Assembly: GCA_030693515.1 (NCBI GenBank)
Contig: JAUYAK010000043.1
Span: forward strand, 1-64,000
Direction: 5' to 3'
DNA length: 64,000 nt
Origin: Opitutaceae bacterium
GTDB taxonomy: Bacteria; Verrucomicrobiota; Verrucomicrobiia; Opitutales; Opitutaceae
The notes beneath the pieces are model-generated. The model saw only the letters and a list, made by a program, of their open reading frames with translations, was not told where the DNA came from and made no database searches. Shown here one piece after another: positions 60,963 to 64,000 of the stretch (the stretch's first letter is position 1; the number at the start of each line of letters is the position of its first letter). Made by a program: the position numbers and the translations under genes.

Positions 60963-61619
60963 ATGCGTTCCCCTGTCCGGATGTTCCTCGCCTGCGCACT
61001 GCTGCTGCTCGCGGCAGCTGGCTTGGCGCCGTCCGGTCACGCCGCGGGTGATGACAGCCGTTTCTCATCCTCGCTCAACGCCACCGACCGCGCTGCCGCG
61101 GGCCTGCCCAAGCTCACTTCGGATCAAATCGCCGTCATCGACGCGCTCGTGCGGCGCGATACCTCGCGCGTGGCGGGCAGCATCGCGGCGAACGCCACCT
61201 CGACCGCCGAGGCGGCGGCGACTTTTTCGCAGCGCCTCACGGCCGACGAGCGCCGCGTCGCCGGCCTCGCCGGCCTGTCCACCGCCGAGATCGCTCAGCT
61301 CGATTCGCTCATCGCCCGCCAGCAGACGGCCCGCTTCGCGCGCACTCTCCTCGCGCCCCCGGCCTTCCTTGCCCGGCCGTCCCGCACCATCGAGGCGACC
61401 GAGAAGAAGACCGAGCGCGCGATCCACGGATCGTTTTCGCTGAGCTTCGGCATGGGCAGCGGCGGCTACAGCGAGAAGACCGGCTCGATGAATTTCGTCT
61501 TCGAGGATCCGGCCCGCGGGCTCACGATCAGCGTCGGCTACAGCGAATCGCACATCAAGGGCGGCCGCGACTATCGCGAGATTCCCTACGCGCTGTCTCG
61601 CGATCCGGCGCAGCCGTAA
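60963..61619 (+). CDS. Exported protein with two tandem helical repeats
   Basis: I do not recognise this 218-residue protein. It has a signal peptide (about 1-28, PSGHA). Two copies of one unit then follow with a 54-residue period: 34-72 (SLNATDRAAAGLPKLTSDQI) and 88-126 (RLTADERRVAGLAGLSTAEI), both continuing to a D-(A/S)-L-(V/I) helix and an Arg-rich end. The C-terminal 60 residues are Gly/Ser-rich and beta-like (GSFSLSFGMGSGGYSE). There is no catalytic motif. It follows the FKBP terminator, so it has its own promoter. Confidence 0.68.
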   Translation: MRSPVRMFLACALLLLAAAGLAPSGHAAGDDSRFSSSLNATDRAAAGLPKLTSDQIAVIDALVRRDTSRVAGSIAANATSTAEAAATFSQRLTADERRVAGLAGLSTAEIAQLDSLIARQQTARFARTLLAPPAFLARPSRTIEATEKKTERAIHGSFSLSFGMGSGGYSEKTGSMNFVFEDPARGLTISVGYSESHIKGGRDYREIPYALSRDPAQP

Positions 61620-61658
61620 GGGCTGCAGTCCCGGATCGGTTGCATGGACCAGCCAGCG

Positions 61659-63842
61659 TCAGGTCGACGCCGGCCCCGGCGCCGGCACGATGGCCGGCGT
61701 GACCGGCGGTGTCGCGCGCGCGATGGCCGCGGCCATGAAATACCGCTGCGCGCGAAACGACTCCTCGCCCGCCGCGCGCGTCGGCGCGGTGTAGGTGCCG
61801 TCTGGCCTCAGCTCGCGGGCGTCCTCGTTGTCGCGCAGTTCTGTCGCGAGGATTTCCTCGATCACGCGGCGGCGCAGCACGGGGTCCTCGACGGGAAACA
61901 CCGCCTCGACGCGCCGGAAGAAATTCCGCGGCATCCAGTCCGCGCTGCCGCACCACACGCGGGGATCGCCCCCGTTTTCAAAGCAGAAGATGCGCGCATG
62001 CTCGAGGAAACGGCCCACGATGTTCCGCACCCGGATGTTTTCGCTCAGGCCCTTCACGCCCGGCAGGAGACAGCAGGTCGCCCGCACGATCAGGTCGATC
62101 TTCACGCCGGCCTGCGAGGCCGTGTAGAGACTCTCGATCGTCGTGGGATCCACGAGCTTGTTCATCTTGGCGACGATGCGCGCGGGCTTGCCGGCGAGGG
62201 CGTTGGCCGTCTCGGCCGCAATCAGCTCCTGGGCGCGGGCGTGCAGGTTGAAGGGCGCCACCAGCAGGTGTTTGAACTCCGGCGTGCGGCCGAGGCCGGT
62301 GAGGGTGTTGAAGAGCTGGGCCACCTCGGCTGCGAGGTGATCGCGGCAGGTCAGGAGGCTGAGGTCCGTGTAGAGCCGCGCGGTCTTGGGATTGTAGTTG
62401 CCGGTGCCGAGATGCACGTAGCGCCGCAGCGCCCCGGCCTCGCGCCGCACGACGAGGCAGCACTTGCAGTGGGTCTTGTGGCCCACGAGGCCATAGACCA
62501 CGTGCACGCCCGCCTCCTCCAGCTCGCGCGCCCAGCGGATGTTGTTGGCCTCGTCGAAGCGCGCCATGAGCTCGATCAGCGCCGTCACCTGCTTGCCGGC
62601 CACCGAGGCGTCGATGAGCGCCCGCACGATCGGCGAATCGCCGCTCGTGCGGTAGAAGGTCTGCTTGATCGCGAGCACATCGGGATCGCGCGCGGCCTGC
62701 TCCACAAACTCCACCACCGGGGCGAACGAATCGTAGGGATGGTGCAGGAGCACATCGCCCTCGCGCATGAGATCAAAAATGGAGCGGTGGGGCGTGAGCT
62801 TGGTCGGGTCCGGCGGCGCAAACGGCGGGAATTTCAGGTCCGGCCGGTCGATCATCTCGTAGAGGCTCATCAGCCGGAAAAGATTCAGCGGCCCCCGGAT
62901 CCGGATGGCGTTTTCCGGCGCGAGTTCCAGGTGCCGGCACAGCGCGTCGAACAGCTCCTCGTGCGCGCCGTCCTCGATCTCGAGGCGCACCGCGGCGCCG
63001 CGGCGGAGATTGCGCAGCTCCTCCTCGACCTTCTTGAGCAGGCTCTCGGACTCGTCCTCGTCGATGTAGAGATCGCTGTTGCGCGTGACGCGGAACGCGT
63101 GCGCGCCGCGCACCGCGTAGCCGGGAAACAGCTCCCCGGCGCAGAGCTTGATGATCTCGCTGAGAAACATGTGCCGGCGCGGCCCGGGCGCGTCGGGCAG
63201 GATCTGCACGATGCGCGGCAGGCTGCGCGGCACCGGCAGGATGATCATGAGGTTCTCCTGCTTCGGCGTCTCGGGGTGATCGAGGGAGACGAGCACGTTG
63301 AGCGTCTTGTTGCCGAGCAGCGGAAAGGGATGCGCCGCATCGACGGCGAGCGGCGTGAGCACGGGCTGCACCTGCGTCGCGAAATGCGCGCGCACCCAGG
63401 CGAGCTCCTTTTCATCCAGCTGCGCCGCGGTGCGAAACTGCACGCCGATCGCATCGAGCGCGGGCAGCAGCTCGCGGCGCCAGCACTCGTATTGGTCCGC
63501 CACGAGTTCGTTGATCGCCGTCCGCACGAGGCGCAGCTGCTCGCGCGGCGTGAGGCCGTCCAGCGAAAGATCGCCCGTCTCCGAATCAGCCTGCTGCATG
63601 AGGCCCGCGACGCGAATCTCGAAATACTCGTCGAGGTTGGAACTCACGATCGCGAGGAACTTCACGCGTTCGAGCAGCGGGTTGGCGGGGCTGCGCGCCT
63701 GCTCCAGGACCCGGCGGTTGAACGCAATCCAGCTCAGCTCGCGGCTGCCAAAGACGACTTTGCCCGCCGCCGGCGAGCGGCGCGCCGCGCGGGCGGCGGC
63801 TTCGGAGGGCGAGGGACGGCGTTTGGGACGGGGAGAGGGCAT
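61659..63842 (-). CDS. ppk1: Polyphosphate kinase 1
   Basis: A 727-residue enzyme that makes polyphosphate from ATP. It has the N-terminal KVVFGSRELSWIAFNRRVLEQA domain and the phospholipase-D-like catalytic core with GHKTHCKCCLVVRR (His458 corresponds to the phosphorylated His435 of E. coli Ppk) and the HLGTGNYNPKTARLYTD segment. The Lys/Arg-rich first 27 residues are not conserved. There is no exopolyphosphatase (ppx) gene immediately downstream. The next leftward gene, cut by the window edge, lies upstream. Confidence 0.96.
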   Translation of the reverse strand: MPSPRPKRRPSPSEAAARAARRSPAAGKVVFGSRELSWIAFNRRVLEQARSPANPLLERVKFLAIVSSNLDEYFEIRVAGLMQQADSETGDLSLDGLTPREQLRLVRTAINELVADQYECWRRELLPALDAIGVQFRTAAQLDEKELAWVRAHFATQVQPVLTPLAVDAAHPFPLLGNKTLNVLVSLDHPETPKQENLMIILPVPRSLPRIVQILPDAPGPRRHMFLSEIIKLCAGELFPGYAVRGAHAFRVTRNSDLYIDEDESESLLKKVEEELRNLRRGAAVRLEIEDGAHEELFDALCRHLELAPENAIRIRGPLNLFRLMSLYEMIDRPDLKFPPFAPPDPTKLTPHRSIFDLMREGDVLLHHPYDSFAPVVEFVEQAARDPDVLAIKQTFYRTSGDSPIVRALIDASVAGKQVTALIELMARFDEANNIRWARELEEAGVHVVYGLVGHKTHCKCCLVVRREAGALRRYVHLGTGNYNPKTARLYTDLSLLTCRDHLAAEVAQLFNTLTGLGRTPEFKHLLVAPFNLHARAQELIAAETANALAGKPARIVAKMNKLVDPTTIESLYTASQAGVKIDLIVRATCCLLPGVKGLSENIRVRNIVGRFLEHARIFCFENGGDPRVWCGSADWMPRNFFRRVEAVFPVEDPVLRRRVIEEILATELRDNEDARELRPDGTYTAPTRAAGEESFRAQRYFMAAAIARATPPVTPAIVPAPGPAST

Positions 63843-63921
63843 GGCGGACAGGCCACCATGCAGCGGGCCCGGCCGGCGGCAAGCCAGCCGGGAACGAGGC
63901 CGTGACCCAATTGTGACGCGA

Positions 63922-64000
63922 CTACGCCGGTTTCGGTGCCTTGCGCTGCTCGACGAGCGCGAGCAGCAGATCGGTCTTGGCCAAGCTGCCCCGCAGCACG
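63922..64000 (-). CDS. 3' end of a leftward gene, cut by the window edge
   Basis: An open frame on the minus strand enters from the right edge and ends with TAG at 63922-63924 after 25 visible residues (RGSLAKTDLLLALVEQRK and a basic end). It stops 79 bases before the ppk1 start. The fragment is too short to name. Confidence 0.5.
   Translation of the reverse strand, partial: VLRGSLAKTDLLLALVEQRKAPKPA

Noticed and set aside
61644-63905. 753-residue plus-strand ORF opposite ppk1
   Set aside because: Shadow of ppk1; no signal or domain.

Overview
The window is high-GC bacterial chromosome, most likely from a verrucomicrobium of the Opitutaceae type (phylum inferred, no search run). The hints are a TonB-dependent receptor whose mature N-terminus carries an LEEFTVS-like box, LacI/AraC regulators beside sugar-type genes, many Gly/Gln-rich or Ala/Gly-rich secreted proteins, few obvious Shine-Dalgarno sequences, and several gene pairs joined by ATGA stop/start overlaps. 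Most of the window is dense, ordinary chromosome with no rRNA, phage, transposase or CRISPR array; the long ORFs opposite real genes are high-GC shadows.

Left part (1-18.9 kb): a periplasmic sugar-binding protein and a TonB receptor, divergent from a LacI regulator; a YdcF-like protein; a Na/Pi cotransporter with a PhoU-like tail; an unknown repeat protein; then a four-gene leftward cluster (14369 to 9378) encoding a membrane-anchored TPR protein, two Gly/Gln-rich secreted proteins (one with calcium-type aspartate repeats) and a secreted TPR/beta-propeller protein. This cluster is the best candidate here for an undescribed system. An M48 lipoprotein protease, a YugP-like protease, and a Gfo/Idh/MocA oxidoreductase divergent from an AraC regulator (with three 21-bp direct repeats between them) follow.

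Middle part (18.9-43.2 kb): a leftward envelope cluster (TonB receptor, M3 oligopeptidase, TamB, lipoprotein-like TamA), ferredoxin, rhomboid, a Prc-type protease, prfA-prmC, a HAD-like phosphatase, a FecR-domain protein, YqeY, an esterase-like hydrolase, an AI-2E-family permease with an added C-terminal domain, and an alkylation repair pair (Ada-AlkA fusion plus O6-alkylguanine methyltransferase).

Right part (43.2-64 kb): a long leftward run of MFS exporter, PDZ/aspartic protease lipoprotein, tRNA-Val, ilvN, ilvC, hemC, hemD and trpF; a mercury resistance locus (merR divergent from merTP-merA, with merTP split by an apparent frameshift); YjbR and HEAT-repeat proteins of lower apparent GC; a purine/one-carbon cluster (LOG-like fusion, purD, small secreted protein, low-molecular-weight phosphatase, glyA); an FKBP prolyl isomerase with a strong terminator; a duplicated-domain secreted protein; ppk1; and the 3' end of one more leftward gene.
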